A stretch of DNA of 64,000 bases from Auanema rhodensis (GCA_964057225.1 OZ059898.1:16469267-16533266); one strand, 5' to 3'. Shown: positions 51,911 to 63,000, numbered from the stretch's first letter. The notes: a model not told the origin generated them from the letters alone. Program-made: numbers and translations.

Positions 51911-53339
51911 GAAGCGAGTTACATACCAAGTGCACATCACGTGTACATTTAATTAGCATAAATTAAAGTTCACGTAAATTTCAAAGACATGGTTACCATG
52001 AACCAATATCAATAAAAATTTGTTTTTAGACTAATATGGACATGGGGAATCTAATTGTGAAAACCGCATCTCTTTATCTTTCACGTGAAGCGAGTTACAT
52101 ACCAAGTGCACATCACGTGTACATTTAATTAGCATAAATTAAAGTTCACGTAAATTTCAAAGTCATGGTTACCATGAACCAATATCAATAAAAATTTGTT
52201 TTTAGACTAATATGGACATGAGGAATCTAATTGTGAAAACCGCATCTCTTTATCTTTCACGTGAAGCGAGTTACATACCAAGTGCACATCACGTGTACAT
52301 TTAATTAGCATAAATTAAAGTTCACGTAAATTTCAAAGTCATGGTTACCATGCACCAATATCAATAAAAATTTGTTTTTAGACTAATATGGACATGGGGA
52401 ATCTAATTTTGAAAACCGCATCTCTTTATCTTTCACGTGAAGCGAGTTACATACCAAGTGCACATCACGTGTACATTTAATTAGCATAAATTAAAGTTCA
52501 CGTAAATTTCAAAGACATGGTTACCATGAACCAATATCAATAAAAATTTGTTTTTAGACTAATATGGACATGGTGAATCTAATTTTGAAAACCGCATCTC
52601 TTTATCTTTCACGTGAAGTGAGTTACATACCTAGTGCACATCACGTGTACATTTAATTAGCATGAATTAAAGTTCACATAAATTTCAAAGTCATGGTTAC
52701 CATGAACCAATATCAATAAAAATTTGTTTTTAGACTAATATGGACATGGGGAATCTAATTTTGAAAACCGCATCTCTTTATCTTTCACGTGAAGCGAGTT
52801 ACATACCAAGTGCACATCACGTGTACATTTAATTAGCATAAATTAAAGTTCACGTAAATTTCAAAGACATGGTTACCATGAACCAATATCAATTAAAATT
52901 TGTTTTTAGACTAATATGGACATGGGGAATCTAATTGTGAAAACCGCATCTCTTTATCTTTCACGTGAAGCGAGTTACATACCAAGTGCACATCACGTGT
53001 ACATTTAATTAGCATAAATTAAAGTTCACGTAAATTTCAAAGTCATGGTTACCATGAACCAATATCAATAAAAATTTGTTTTTTGACTAATATGGACATG
53101 GGGAATCTAATTTTGAAAACCGCATCTCTTTATCTTTCACGTGAAGCGAGTTACATACCAAGTGCACATCACGTGTACATTTAATTAGCATAAATTAAAG
53201 TTCACGTAAATTTCAAAGACATGGTTACCATGAACCAATATCAATAAAAATTTGTTTTTAGACTAATATGGACATGGGGAATCTAATTTTGAAAACCGCA
53301 TCTCTTTATCTTTCACGTGAAGTGAGTTACATACCTAGT

Positions 53340-53343
53340 GCAC
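53340..53343. repeat. target site duplication GCAC (left)
   Basis: GCAC directly left of the element is repeated directly right of it at 60055-60058. Removing the element and one copy restores the normal satellite order AGTGCAC-ATCACGTG. Confidence 0.9.
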
Positions 53344-53722
53344 AATCAAAGAACGAAAAATAAAAAGAAAAAGATTTATTTAAAAAAACAAAAAAAAATA
53401 CAAAAAAATTCAAGAGAAAATTCCAAACTGAAAAAAATATAAAAAAATTCCTTATCACAATAATTTTAGGACAAAAAACAACTAAATATTGTTTTAATCA
53501 GATTACGGTAGTTGATTATCAACAGTTCACTGTTTACCAACAATCTCTAAATGGAGCGCGATTACTATGGATTGTTTTATCAATGGGTCATTTTATTCAA
53601 ATTATTCATTTTATTTAATTTTTTCATGAATAATTGTTATCTTAATATTTTATATAAATTATATTATATATTTATCTTCATTTATACTATTCCTTTTAGT
53701 ATCTATAGCCATATTCTTGACA
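53344..53722 (-). repeat. 3' LTR of the retrotransposon
   Basis: 379 bp, extremely AT-rich, offset exactly 6332 bp from the other LTR and identical to it as far as I can read. On the minus strand it has TATA-like runs in the first half and AATAAA near its end. A 79-codon plus frame in it is chance. Confidence 0.93.
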
Positions 53723-53736
53723 TCCCCGGCCTCTCA
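53723..53736 (-). promoter_or_regulatory. polypurine tract of the retrotransposon
   Basis: On the minus strand GAGAGGCCGGGGA immediately precedes the 3' LTR start TGTCAAG. Position and purine content fit the plus-strand primer, although two C residues interrupt the tract. Confidence 0.6.
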
Positions 53737-53863
53737 AATTTCTCGTCCCGAGAAAAAATTCTTCTTATTACTATTTATTCAATAGTTTAACAGTTTCTTT
53801 AAAAACAACAATTAAAATAAACATTTACAACATACATGAGAAAATTCAAATTTCAACAAGAAA

Positions 53864-56800
53864 TTAGTTATGGTGCTGTTTTTTAAACTGTTGTTGAGGC
53901 TTATGGGTTTTGTGCAAATTCGCAGAATTCTTCTTATAAGAGAATTTCTCATATGGCTTTATATTTGTCGCTGGCTTTTGTTTCCGCCTTTCAATTCTAT
54001 TTAGCATAGATGCGACACCCACAGATAGCAATTTTTTTTGTAGCATTGCAAAAAAACTTTTTACATGCTCAAACAAAATACGATCAGAAGATTTCTGATA
54101 TGGTAACGGCCCACCGGCAAACCAGTAATTAGTAACAAGCGCAAGATCGTCTCCTCGACACCCTATGTACTGGACCCACAATTTATTATTAAGAGTAGCG
54201 CTCTCAGCTGCGAACATTTCATGGACCTTCTGCCACGTTCTCATACTTTCAAAAAATTTATTATCGTCATATCTTGCGATAGGACTTATTAACAAAATCT
54301 GGGATTCTAGTGCACATCCTAATCTCCCCAACTGTTTTGTTATCTTACTAATCTCATCTTCTTCACAAATCACAGGCACTACAACCAATACATACCTAAC
54401 ATTATTATAATTCAACAACTTAGGGATGACTTCTCCAGTCAAATTTTCATAGACTATACAGTCACCAAATGGAAAGTATAAGTCATTTACCGCGTTCATT
54501 CTTTTCGGTACAAAAAGCACATCTTTTTTAGAAGGTTTTACAACACGGGCTATTTTTTCAGCAGCCAACAAAAAAGCTTTGGAAATGTCATCTGCTGACA
54601 TATTAAATTCAACGTTATTTGAACAAGAGATATGAAAATTCTCGATCACCGAGAAATTGACTTTTGCATGTAAACAAAATTTTTTCTGAATTAAGATCGC
54701 TTCAGCCATGCTTTCCGCATCCGGATGTACGTTCATCCTATTGATAAAATTAATCTTTTCGGATATCCAAATTCTTGGATCTTTCATGATGCATAAAAAC
54801 TGCGCTAGACGAAACGTGTTCTTTACTCTGATTCCTCTCAATAATGTTGGACATCTGTTATCCAATATATCGCCATACGTAACAGCATATGCACCTAACC
54901 ATTTACTGAAGTGATCTATTATAGCAACAACATAACGATTGTTTGATGTTGTTCGACCCAGATCCATCACATCAATCCCAACCAATTCGAATGGTTTTTC
55001 CGTTCTATAAGGCTGTAATAGTGGAACTGGACTCGTTCGACTATTTGCTAAAAAACACTTTTTGCACTCACTATGCCATTTCCGTACATCTGAATCCAGA
55101 CCGTCCCAAAAAAATTGTCTCTTTAGAGAACGTATATTTTTTTTCGGTCGAAAATGAGCTCCAAATAATCCTTCATGAGCTTCTTTATATATGTCATATC
55201 TTTTTGACGGAGGAATGACTAATAATTTCTCACCCTTCTCGTTGATATAATACAAGTTTTCTTTTGAAATTAGAAAATCACCGACAAATAGTTTATGTGC
55301 CAGTTTTGGCAGAAAAATTCTCTCTGTGAGTTTTTCATCACTTCTGAGATTGATAATATTTTTGTAATTTTCATCCATCATCAATTCAGCTATATTATCT
55401 CTCATTTGTAACGAACAAATATATTTTATATCTGAGTCACTTTCAAGATCAAAATTATCTTGGACTGGAACACCTCGCGATAATGCATCCGCTATAACAT
55501 TTCCTTTTCCTTTGACGTACTCAATAGTTATTCTGTATCGCTGTACAATCAGGCTCCATCTCAACATTCTCCCACTTGCTGTCTTCTTGAACAGACATGT
55601 CAATGGTTGATGATCAGTTTTCACAACTGTTTTTTCAGTATTATAAATGTAATATTGAAACTTCTCTAGCGCAAATACAATAGCCAGAGCTTCTAAATCT
55701 GTTACATGATAATTTTTTTCCGCTTTTGACAAACCTTTAGAAACGAAGGCAATCGGGTGTAAAAAATTATCTTTTGCTTTTTGACATAACACCGCTCCTA
55801 CACCAGATGCACACGCATCAGTGTATATAATATATGGGTTTTTACCGCTATTTGCACCTTCCCAGTCAGGCTGTATTAGTACAGGAGCTTGAGTAAGCTT
55901 TTTCTTTAGAACTTCAAAAGCCTCTTTTCTCTCTCGGGTCCATTCCCATTTACTTTTTTCACTTGTCATTTCGTGCATTGGTTTAGCAATAGCAGCGAAA
56001 TTTAGCACAAATTTTCTGTAATACGACGCCATTCCCAAGAATGTTCTTAATTCAGCAATCGTATTTGGTAAGGGATATTTTAAAATTGCCTCAATTTTAT
56101 TCGGATCGGCGTGAATACCTTTTCCGTTTACTTTGTGGCCCAAATAATCCACTTCGTTTTGTAAAAGTTTACACTTAACCGCTTTCAACGATAAATTTGC
56201 TTGTTTCAGCGCTTCAAAAACATTCTTCATAACTTCAAAATGTCTTTCGAAAGTATCTGTTGCAATCATTATATCGTCTATATAAACAAAAACTTCATTA
56301 CTTTTGAGTAAATCTCCCAGAGCTTTGTCCATCATTCTTTGGAATGTTGGTGGACTAGTTGCTAAGCCAAAAGGACATACTACAAATTGAAAAGATCCTT
56401 CGCTGGTCACGAAAGATGTTTTTTCTTTATCTTCTTCGGAAAGTTTTATTTGCCAAAACCCCGACGATAGATCAAATGTGGAAAATATTTTCTTCCCGTT
56501 CATCGATCTAAGAATGATATCTATCTTTGGTATTGGATAAGCATCTAGTTTCAGGACCTTATTCAATTCTCTATAATCTATACAGAGTCTGATAGATTTG
56601 TCTTTTTTCTCTACTAAGACTACAGGGCTTGCCCATGCGCTTTGGCTAGGTTCTATAACCCCTCTTTGTAATAGGTCTTTTATAATACCTCTAAACTCAT
56701 TTTTTATACCAAACGGCACTGGTCGTACTTTTTGACTAATAGGACTCGCATCTCCCGTATCAATATTCATAGTGACAATATTTGTTTGTTGCAGATCAGC

Positions 56801-59314
56801 ATCAACCAACGCAAATATCGATGAATATTCTTCTAAAAGGTCCTTGACCTTTGGATCAAAGGTTACACCACTTTTCTCTTCTAAGACAGCAATGACTTTT
56901 TCTGCTCTTCCAACCGGATCTGTTGGTTTAGCGTATTGATCTAACATACGCATCTCTAACACATCAATTGATTCGGTTTTCAATTCGTCATTCAGTGCAG
57001 TCAGCTTTTCAGTCCAATTCTCGGACTCCCATTTACCGACAATCTCTCCTTTCTTTATCGTGGTTGGCTGGCATGTCATGTTAGCCACAATCACTGTAGT
57101 GGAACTATTGGTGTCCACTTTACATATTCCCGTGAGTATATCACTCCTATGGGATACCAGTAAGCTATCTTTCTGCTCGTCACATGAGATTTGTAACGTT
57201 CTACTTTTATTCGCAGGTATATAAACTCTCTGTAAGGCTATGGCCTCCTTTCTATAAAACTTCAAAGATATGCCCAAATCTTTCAGGGCATTCGTACCAA
57301 TAAGTATAGAATCTTCTCTACTTTTTCTCACCAAAAAACATACTTGTGCAGTTTTTTTACTTTCTGAGCAATAAACTTCACAGCTTATTGCTCCAACAAA
57401 ATTCATTCGCGTACCCGAGGCATTTGCTATGAACTTATCTCCATTCCAAGGAAGTTGAGTTACTGTTCTATCTAAGTCAACCCCTTCATTCATCAAATTA
57501 ACTAGAGCTTGTGACGACATCACTGATATTTGCGATCCCGTGTCAATAAGAACTTTTTTATTTCTCATGCTGCAGATTAACATAGGTAGTAAACTCTGCT
57601 CACCAATCAATTTTGCATCATAGCTCTTGTTGCATGTTTTGATAGTTTTGTTCCATGCAACAGCTTGCTTATTCATAACAGGACCCATATTGTTCTGTTC
57701 TTGTTCAATTCTTTTAGAATTGTCTGATGGTCGTTTTCTTTCAGCACAATGTGTTGCTATATGACCACTTTTGTTACATATGTAACAAATAACTTCTTTT
57801 CTCTGTGGAAAATTACGAACCTTTTCAGTTACGTAACTGCCACGATTGGTCATGTGTTGACCACTAGCAGTATTATTCTGCTTCAAAAATCTCAGCCTGG
57901 GCAGGTTTACTTCAGGTATTCTGTCCTTTCTATGCTGATTGTAGTGAATGCGCTTATTTCTTTCACAACGTAAAGCGACCTCTTTCACCTTCTCATACAC
58001 CTCCCCTTCTTCACTAGTCTCTATTGTCTCAAGTACTTGTAATGCACAAGTACATTCTCTGAGTACCTCATACAAGACTTGAGCTCTTGTGAACGATAAC
58101 TTTGACATAGACAATCCGGGGTAAGCCTTCCTAGAAGTTTCTTCTAGTTTCTTACAAAAGCTTATTAGATTGCTATTGTTGTCAAACTTCAAAGATTTAA
58201 GAGCAGCTATGGCATCTAACCTACTTGCTCTCTTAGAATACTCATGTTGCTTACTCAGTTCCTCTATTATTTTGTCGAGCGAACTGTTTCTGATTATTTC
58301 AGGCAACTCATCATACCTATCTCTCGCCTCTCCTCTTAATTTTTCTACAAACAACGTTCTGCGGCCGCTTGCCGACAACGTGCTTTTTGGGTATTTCAGG
58401 TGAAACCCTTCTACAAAATGGTTCCATTTCTCGAATGACCCACTCGAAAAACTTGGAACATCAGGCAGCAATTGCGCTCGCATTATGTCCAAAAACGCTT
58501 CATTCTGCGCGCTGAGTCCATTAAAAGGCAAAGATGACTCACCCTTGGAGTCTAATCCCTCTTTTTTCTCCTGTTTCTGTTGAACATCCGTCAACCATTT
58601 CTGAGTTGTTCCTAACTCCTTCTGTCGATGCAACTGTAAAATATATTCAATTTCAGAATTTTCCTCTTCTATTTTACCTGCTGCTTTGTCATCAATCATC
58701 ATATCCGCCATAGCTAATTGCGCTTGGCTCTCGATAGCTGCTGATCTCTGCAAATTAAAACTATTAAATATTTCATGCTTCAAAGATTTTTTATCACATT
58801 TGAAAAAATCGCATAAATCTTTCATAGTACTATTAATGGCCCTCATCTCGTCCACTATCTCACTTTCATTGAGTTGGAAAATCTCACAAATGAATTTAGT
58901 TGTTTCCGCTCGTTTATCAGCTAACTTCAGAGTATTACCCAACTCTGAAGGCTTTTTGAGCCCACTCTTGTTCATTACTGTAATAATGGACTGGATAAAT
59001 CTCCAATTTTGCCCTTTTCGCAATTCACTAGCTAAATTTTGCTTCATTGAGTTTATCAAATTAGCAACTTTCTGCTCTGCTCTCCTTTTCTCAGCAGAAT
59101 TTCTGATTTTTTCCGTAAAATCTTTACGTAAACAATCATTCAACGGCTCAATAGCCGATAATATTTCAGAGATGAATGAATTCAACATTACCTCTTCAAA
59201 TGCGCTCTCGAAGTCCATATCGAGCAATTCATTCACAAATGACATTTCACCTATCAATGAAAAAAAATTACTAGAAGTTTCCTCTACTAATTTATTGCTA
59301 TTTGAAAGAATCAA
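53864..59314 (-). CDS. Gag-Pol polyprotein with truncated integrase and extra C-terminal region
   Basis: One open frame of 1816 codons without a stop or shift. The Gag region has a retrotransposon capsid-like block near residues 280-400 (FEKWNHFVEGFHLKYPKS, EKLRGEARDRYDELP). A CCHC knuckle CYICNKSGHIATHC follows near 510. The aspartic protease motif VLIDTGSQISVMS is near 590. The reverse transcriptase includes CIDYRELNKV, FDLSSGFWQIKLS, VCPFGLATSPPTFQRMM and VYIDDIMIA near 1010. RNase H has IIYTDACASGVGAVLC near 1163 and VTDLEALAI. The integrase zinc finger is HEGLFGAH plus CKKC near 1378-1420. The integrase core begins VGIDVMDLG (first catalytic Asp, about 1447) and NNRYVVAIIDHFSKWLGAYA. After about residue 1477 the second Asp and the Glu are not seen. 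The remaining about 340 residues (including LYFPFGDCIVYENLTGEVIP, YVLVVVPVI, ILLISPIARYDDN) are not recognised. Confidence 0.93.
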   Translation of the reverse strand: MILSNSNKLVEETSSNFFSLIGEMSFVNELLDMDFESAFEEVMLNSFISEILSAIEPLNDCLRKDFTEKIRNSAEKRRAEQKVANLINSMKQNLASELRKGQNWRFIQSIITVMNKSGLKKPSELGNTLKLADKRAETTKFICEIFQLNESEIVDEMRAINSTMKDLCDFFKCDKKSLKHEIFNSFNLQRSAAIESQAQLAMADMMIDDKAAGKIEEENSEIEYILQLHRQKELGTTQKWLTDVQQKQEKKEGLDSKGESSLPFNGLSAQNEAFLDIMRAQLLPDVPSFSSGSFEKWNHFVEGFHLKYPKSTLSASGRRTLFVEKLRGEARDRYDELPEIIRNSSLDKIIEELSKQHEYSKRASRLDAIAALKSLKFDNNSNLISFCKKLEETSRKAYPGLSMSKLSFTRAQVLYEVLRECTCALQVLETIETSEEGEVYEKVKEVALRCERNKRIHYNQHRKDRIPEVNLPRLRFLKQNNTASGQHMTNRGSYVTEKVRNFPQRKEVICYICNKSGHIATHCAERKRPSDNSKRIEQEQNNMGPVMNKQAVAWNKTIKTCNKSYDAKLIGEQSLLPMLICSMRNKKVLIDTGSQISVMSSQALVNLMNEGVDLDRTVTQLPWNGDKFIANASGTRMNFVGAISCEVYCSESKKTAQVCFLVRKSREDSILIGTNALKDLGISLKFYRKEAIALQRVYIPANKSRTLQISCDEQKDSLLVSHRSDILTGICKVDTNSSTTVIVANMTCQPTTIKKGEIVGKWESENWTEKLTALNDELKTESIDVLEMRMLDQYAKPTDPVGRAEKVIAVLEEKSGVTFDPKVKDLLEEYSSIFALVDADLQQTNIVTMNIDTGDASPISQKVRPVPFGIKNEFRGIIKDLLQRGVIEPSQSAWASPVVLVEKKDKSIRLCIDYRELNKVLKLDAYPIPKIDIILRSMNGKKIFSTFDLSSGFWQIKLSEEDKEKTSFVTSEGSFQFVVCPFGLATSPPTFQRMMDKALGDLLKSNEVFVYIDDIMIATDTFERHFEVMKNVFEALKQANLSLKAVKCKLLQNEVDYLGHKVNGKGIHADPNKIEAILKYPLPNTIAELRTFLGMASYYRKFVLNFAAIAKPMHEMTSEKSKWEWTRERKEAFEVLKKKLTQAPVLIQPDWEGANSGKNPYIIYTDACASGVGAVLCQKAKDNFLHPIAFVSKGLSKAEKNYHVTDLEALAIVFALEKFQYYIYNTEKTVVKTDHQPLTCLFKKTASGRMLRWSLIVQRYRITIEYVKGKGNVIADALSRGVPVQDNFDLESDSDIKYICSLQMRDNIAELMMDENYKNIINLRSDEKLTERIFLPKLAHKLFVGDFLISKENLYYINEKGEKLLVIPPSKRYDIYKEAHEGLFGAHFRPKKNIRSLKRQFFWDGLDSDVRKWHSECKKCFLANSRTSPVPLLQPYRTEKPFELVGIDVMDLGRTTSNNRYVVAIIDHFSKWLGAYAVTYGDILDNRCPTLLRGIRVKNTFRLAQFLCIMKDPRIWISEKINFINRMNVHPDAESMAEAILIQKKFCLHAKVNFSVIENFHISCSNNVEFNMSADDISKAFLLAAEKIARVVKPSKKDVLFVPKRMNAVNDLYFPFGDCIVYENLTGEVIPKLLNYNNVRYVLVVVPVICEEDEISKITKQLGRLGCALESQILLISPIARYDDNKFFESMRTWQKVHEMFAAESATLNNKLWVQYIGCRGDDLALVTNYWFAGGPLPYQKSSDRILFEHVKSFFAMLQKKLLSVGVASMLNRIERRKQKPATNIKPYEKFSYKKNSANLHKTHKPQQQFKKQHHN

Positions 59315-59660
59315 ACAAGCACTTATATCAAGAAAATTGAATTTACTTGATATTAGTTACTACTACCCAAGTTCTGAATGTAGTTCACAGCGGAAGAAAT
59401 CAGAAAAAGTGTTTAAAAGAAAACACTTTAACCAAAAACAACCGTACAACAATATAGCAAGAGACACTGTTGTTACCAACACTGTCAAATGATAATTGTT
59501 CTGTAAACTTCACTTTTATTCGGCAAATACCAAACAAAATTGAATGAATACAAACAGAACCCTATTCAGGTAGCAGTGACTTTTTCACCAAACTCTATTC
59601 GAGCTTTCAAACAGGGTTATATGAGCAATTAGCTCAACCCAAACAATAAAATAGTGAAGA
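59315..59660 (-). other. untranslated leader of the retrotransposon
   Basis: About 350 bp between the primer binding site and the Gag-Pol start. It has no long minus-strand frame joined to Gag and presumably holds the packaging signal. The plus-strand open frame running through it (58686-59492) is antisense to gag. Confidence 0.6.
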
Positions 59661-59675
59661 CCGGTTCGGCCCCCA
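59661..59675 (-). promoter_or_regulatory. primer binding site, probably for tRNA-Pro
   Basis: Plus-strand CCGGTTCGGCCCCCA ends directly at the 5' LTR. Its complement starts TGG and would pair with a tRNA whose last bases are this sequence, CCA included. The acceptor arm so implied (GGCCGAA with discriminator C) fits a eukaryotic tRNA-Pro. Confidence 0.7.
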
Positions 59676-60054
59676 AATCAAAGAACGAAAAATAAAAAGA
59701 AAAAGATTTATTTAAAAAAACAAAAAAAAATACAAAAAAATTCAAGAGAAAATTCCAAACTGAAAAAAATATAAAAAAATTCCTTATCACAATAATTTTA
59801 GGACAAAAAACAACTAAATATTGTTTTAATCAGATTACGGTAGTTGATTATCAACAGTTCACTGTTTACCAACAATCTCTAAATGGAGCGCGATTACTAT
59901 GGATTGTTTTATCAATGGGTCATTTTATTCAAATTATTCATTTTATTTAATTTTTTCATGAATAATTGTTATCTTAATATTTTATATAAATTATATTATA
60001 TATTTATCTTCATTTATACTATTCCTTTTAGTATCTATAGCCATATTCTTGACA
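59676..60054 (-). repeat. 5' LTR of the retrotransposon
   Basis: Partner of the 53344-53722 LTR, reading identical over 379 bp. Being upstream on the coding strand it carries the promoter used for the genomic RNA. Confidence 0.93.
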
Positions 60055-63000
60055 GCACATCACGTGTACATTTAATTAGCATAAATTAAAGTTCACGTAA
60101 ATTTCAAAGTCATGGTTACCATGAACCAATATCAATAAAAATTTGTTTTTAGACTAATATGGACATGGGGAATCTAATTTTAAAAACCGCATCTCTTTAT
60201 CTTTCACGTGAAGCGAGTTACATACCAAGTGCACATCACGTGTACATTTAATTAGCATAAATTAAAGTTCACGTAAATTTCAAAGTCATGGTTACCATGA
60301 ACCAATATCAATAAAAATTTGTTTTTAGACTAATATGGACATGGGGAATCTAATTTTGAAAACCGCATCTTTTTATCTTTCACGTGAAGCGAGTTACATA
60401 CCAAGTGCACATCACGTGTACATTTAATTAGCATTAATTAAAGTTCACGTAAATTTCAAAGTCATGGTTACCATGCACCAATATCAATAAAAATTTGTTT
60501 TTAGACTAATATGGACATGGGGAATCTAATTTTGAAAACCGCATCTCTTTATCTTTCACGTGAAGCGAGTTACATACCGAGTGCACATCACGTGTACATT
60601 TAATTAGCATAAATTAAAGTTCACGTAAATTTCAAAGTCATGGTTACCATGAACCAATATCAATAAAAATTTGTTTTTAGACTAATATGGACATGGGGAA
60701 TCTAATTTTGAAAACCGCATCTCTTTATCTTTCACGTGAAGCGAGTTACATACCAAGTGCACATCACGTGTACATTTAATTAGCATAAATTAAAGTTCAC
60801 GTAAATTTCAAAGACATGGTTACCATGAACCAATATCAATAAAAATTTGTTTTTAGACTAATATGGACATGGGGAATCTAATTGTGAAAACCGCATCTCT
60901 TTATCTTTCACGTGAAGCGAGTTACATACCAAGTGCACATCACGTGTACATTTAATTAGCATAAATTAAAGTTCACGTAAATTTCAAAGTCATGGTTACC
61001 ATGAACCAATATCAATAAAAATTTGTTTTTAGACTAATATGGACATGGGGAATCTAATTTTGAAAACCGCATCTTTTTATCTTTCACGTGAAGCGAGTTA
61101 CATACCAAGTGCACATCACGTGTACATTTAATTAGCATTAATTAAAGTTCACGTAAATTTCAAAGTCATGGTTACCATGCACCAATATCAATAAAAATTT
61201 GTTTTTAGACTAATATGGACATGGGGAATCTAATTTTGAAAACCGCATCTCTTTATCTTTCACGTGAAGCGAGTTACATACCGAGTGCACATCACGTGTA
61301 CATTTAATTAGCATAAATTAAAGTTCACGTAAATTTCAAAGTCATGGTTACCATGAACCAATATCAATAAAAATTTGTTTTTAGACTAATATGGACATGG
61401 GGAATCTAATTTTGAAAACCGCATCTCTTTATCTTTCACGTGAAGCGAGTTACATACCAAGTGCACATCACGTGTACATTTAATTAGCATAAATTAAAGT
61501 TCACGTAAATTTCAAAGACATGGTTACCATGAACCAATATCAATAAAAATTTGTTTTTAGACTAATATGGACATGGGGAATCTAATTGTGAAAACCGCAT
61601 CTCTTTATCTTTCACGTGAAGCGAGTTACATACCAAGTGCACATCACGTGTACATTTAATTAGCATAAATTAAAGTTCACGTAAATTTCAAAGTCATGGT
61701 TACCATGAACCAATATCAATAAAAATTTGTTTTTAGACTAATATGGACATGAGGAATCTAATTGTGAAAACCGCATCTCTTTATCTTTCACGTGAAGCGA
61801 GTTACATACCAAGTGCACATCACGTGTACATTTAATTAGCATAAATTAAAGTTTACGTAAATTTCAAAGTCATGGTTACCATGAACCAATATCAATAAAA
61901 ATTTGTTTTTTGACTAATATGGACATGGGGAATCTAATTTTGAAAACCGCATCTCTTTATCTTTCACGTGAAGCGAGTTACATACCAAGTGCACATCACG
62001 TGTACATTTAATTAGCATAAATTAAAGTTCACGTAAATTTCAAAGACATGGTTACCATGAACCAATATCAATAAAAATTTGTTTTTAGACTAATATGGAC
62101 ATGGGGAATCTAATTGTGAAAACCGCATCTCTTTATCTTTCACGTGAAGCGAGTTACATACCAAGTGCACATCACGTGTACATTTAATTAGCATAAATTA
62201 AAGTTCACGTAAATTTCAAAGTCATGGTTACCATGAACCAATATCAATAAAAATTTGTTTTTAGACTAATATGGACATGAGGAATCTAATTGTGAAAACC
62301 GCATCTCTTTATCTTTCACGTGAAGCGAGTTACATACCAAGTGCACATCACGTGTACATTTAATTAGCATAAATTAAAGTTCACGTAAATTTCAAAGACA
62401 TGGTTACCATGAACCAATATCAATAAAAATTTGTTTTTAGACTAATATGGACATGGGGAATCTAATTTTGAAAACCGCATCTCTTTATCTTTCACGTGAA
62501 GCGAGTTACATACCAAGTGCACATCACGTGTACATTTAATTAGCATAAATTAAAGTTCACGTAAATTTCAAAGTCATGGTTACCATGAACCAATATCAAT
62601 AAAAATTTGTTTTTAGACTAATATGGACATGGGGAATCTAATTTTGAAAACCGCATCTCTTTATCTTTCACGTGAAGCGAGTTACATACCAAGTGCACAT
62701 CACGTGTACATTTAATTAGCATAAATTAAAGTTCACGTAAATTTCAAAGACATGGTTACCATGAACCAATATCAATAAAAATTTGTTTTTAGACTAATAT
62801 GGACATGGGGAATCTAATTGTGAAAACCGCATCTCTTTATCTTTCACGTGAAGCGAGTTACATACCAAGTGCACATCACGTGTACATTTAATTAGCATAA
62901 ATTAAAGTTCACGTAAATTTCAAAGTCATGGTTACCATGAACCAATATCAATAAAAATTTGTTTTTAGACTAATATGGACATGAGGAATCTAATTGTGAA

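Larger units (their letters stand above)
33591..53343 (+). repeat. 176 bp tandem satellite, left array (about 112 monomers)
   Basis: Head-to-tail monomers repeat every 176 bp (for example CTCTTTATC or CTCTATATC at 33591, 33767, 33943 and 34119). Each unit holds a perfect 10 bp palindrome TTCACGTGAA, a GTGCAC, a second CACGTG in ATCACGTG, an inverted repeat CATGGT-T-ACCATG, and an AT-rich half. Variation is confined to a few diagnostic sites (AAG/GAG/TAG before TGCAC, CATAAATTA/CATGAATTA/CATTAATTA, GTCATG/GACATG, GAACC/GCACC, TTTTG/TTGTG, GGGG/GAGG). I noted one indel, near 41400. The diagnostic sites combine into higher-order blocks, including two consecutive 26-mers. No coding capacity is seen. 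Confidence 0.98.
53344..60054 (-). mobile_element. Ty3/gypsy-type LTR retrotransposon inserted in the satellite
   Basis: A 6711 bp element lies on the minus strand, with 379 bp LTRs (53344-53722 and 59676-60054), a primer binding site next to the right LTR, a purine-rich tract next to the left LTR, and one long Gag-Pol frame (53864-59314). The order protease, reverse transcriptase, RNase H, integrase is that of Ty3/gypsy (Metaviridae). By eye I find no difference between the LTRs, which indicates very recent insertion. The LTR termini on the coding strand are TGTCAAG...TTTGATT, so the 3' end is not the usual CA. The integrase is incomplete (see the CDS), so this copy may depend on an enzyme from elsewhere. 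Confidence 0.95.

Noticed and set aside
33591-53340. Proof of centromere function from the CDEI-like ATCACGTG
   Set aside because: CDEI is a budding yeast element. The match is only 8 bp and also equals a common E-box, so it is kept as a hypothesis only.
53551-53790. Plus-strand 79-codon frame in the LTR (also at 59883)
   Set aside because: It lies in AT-rich LTR DNA, is present in both LTRs only because they are copies, and opposes the element's transcription.
58686-59492. 268-codon plus-strand open frame
   Set aside because: It is fully antisense to gag, begins without context and has no recognisable domain. It is more likely a by-product of codon bias in the minus-strand frame.
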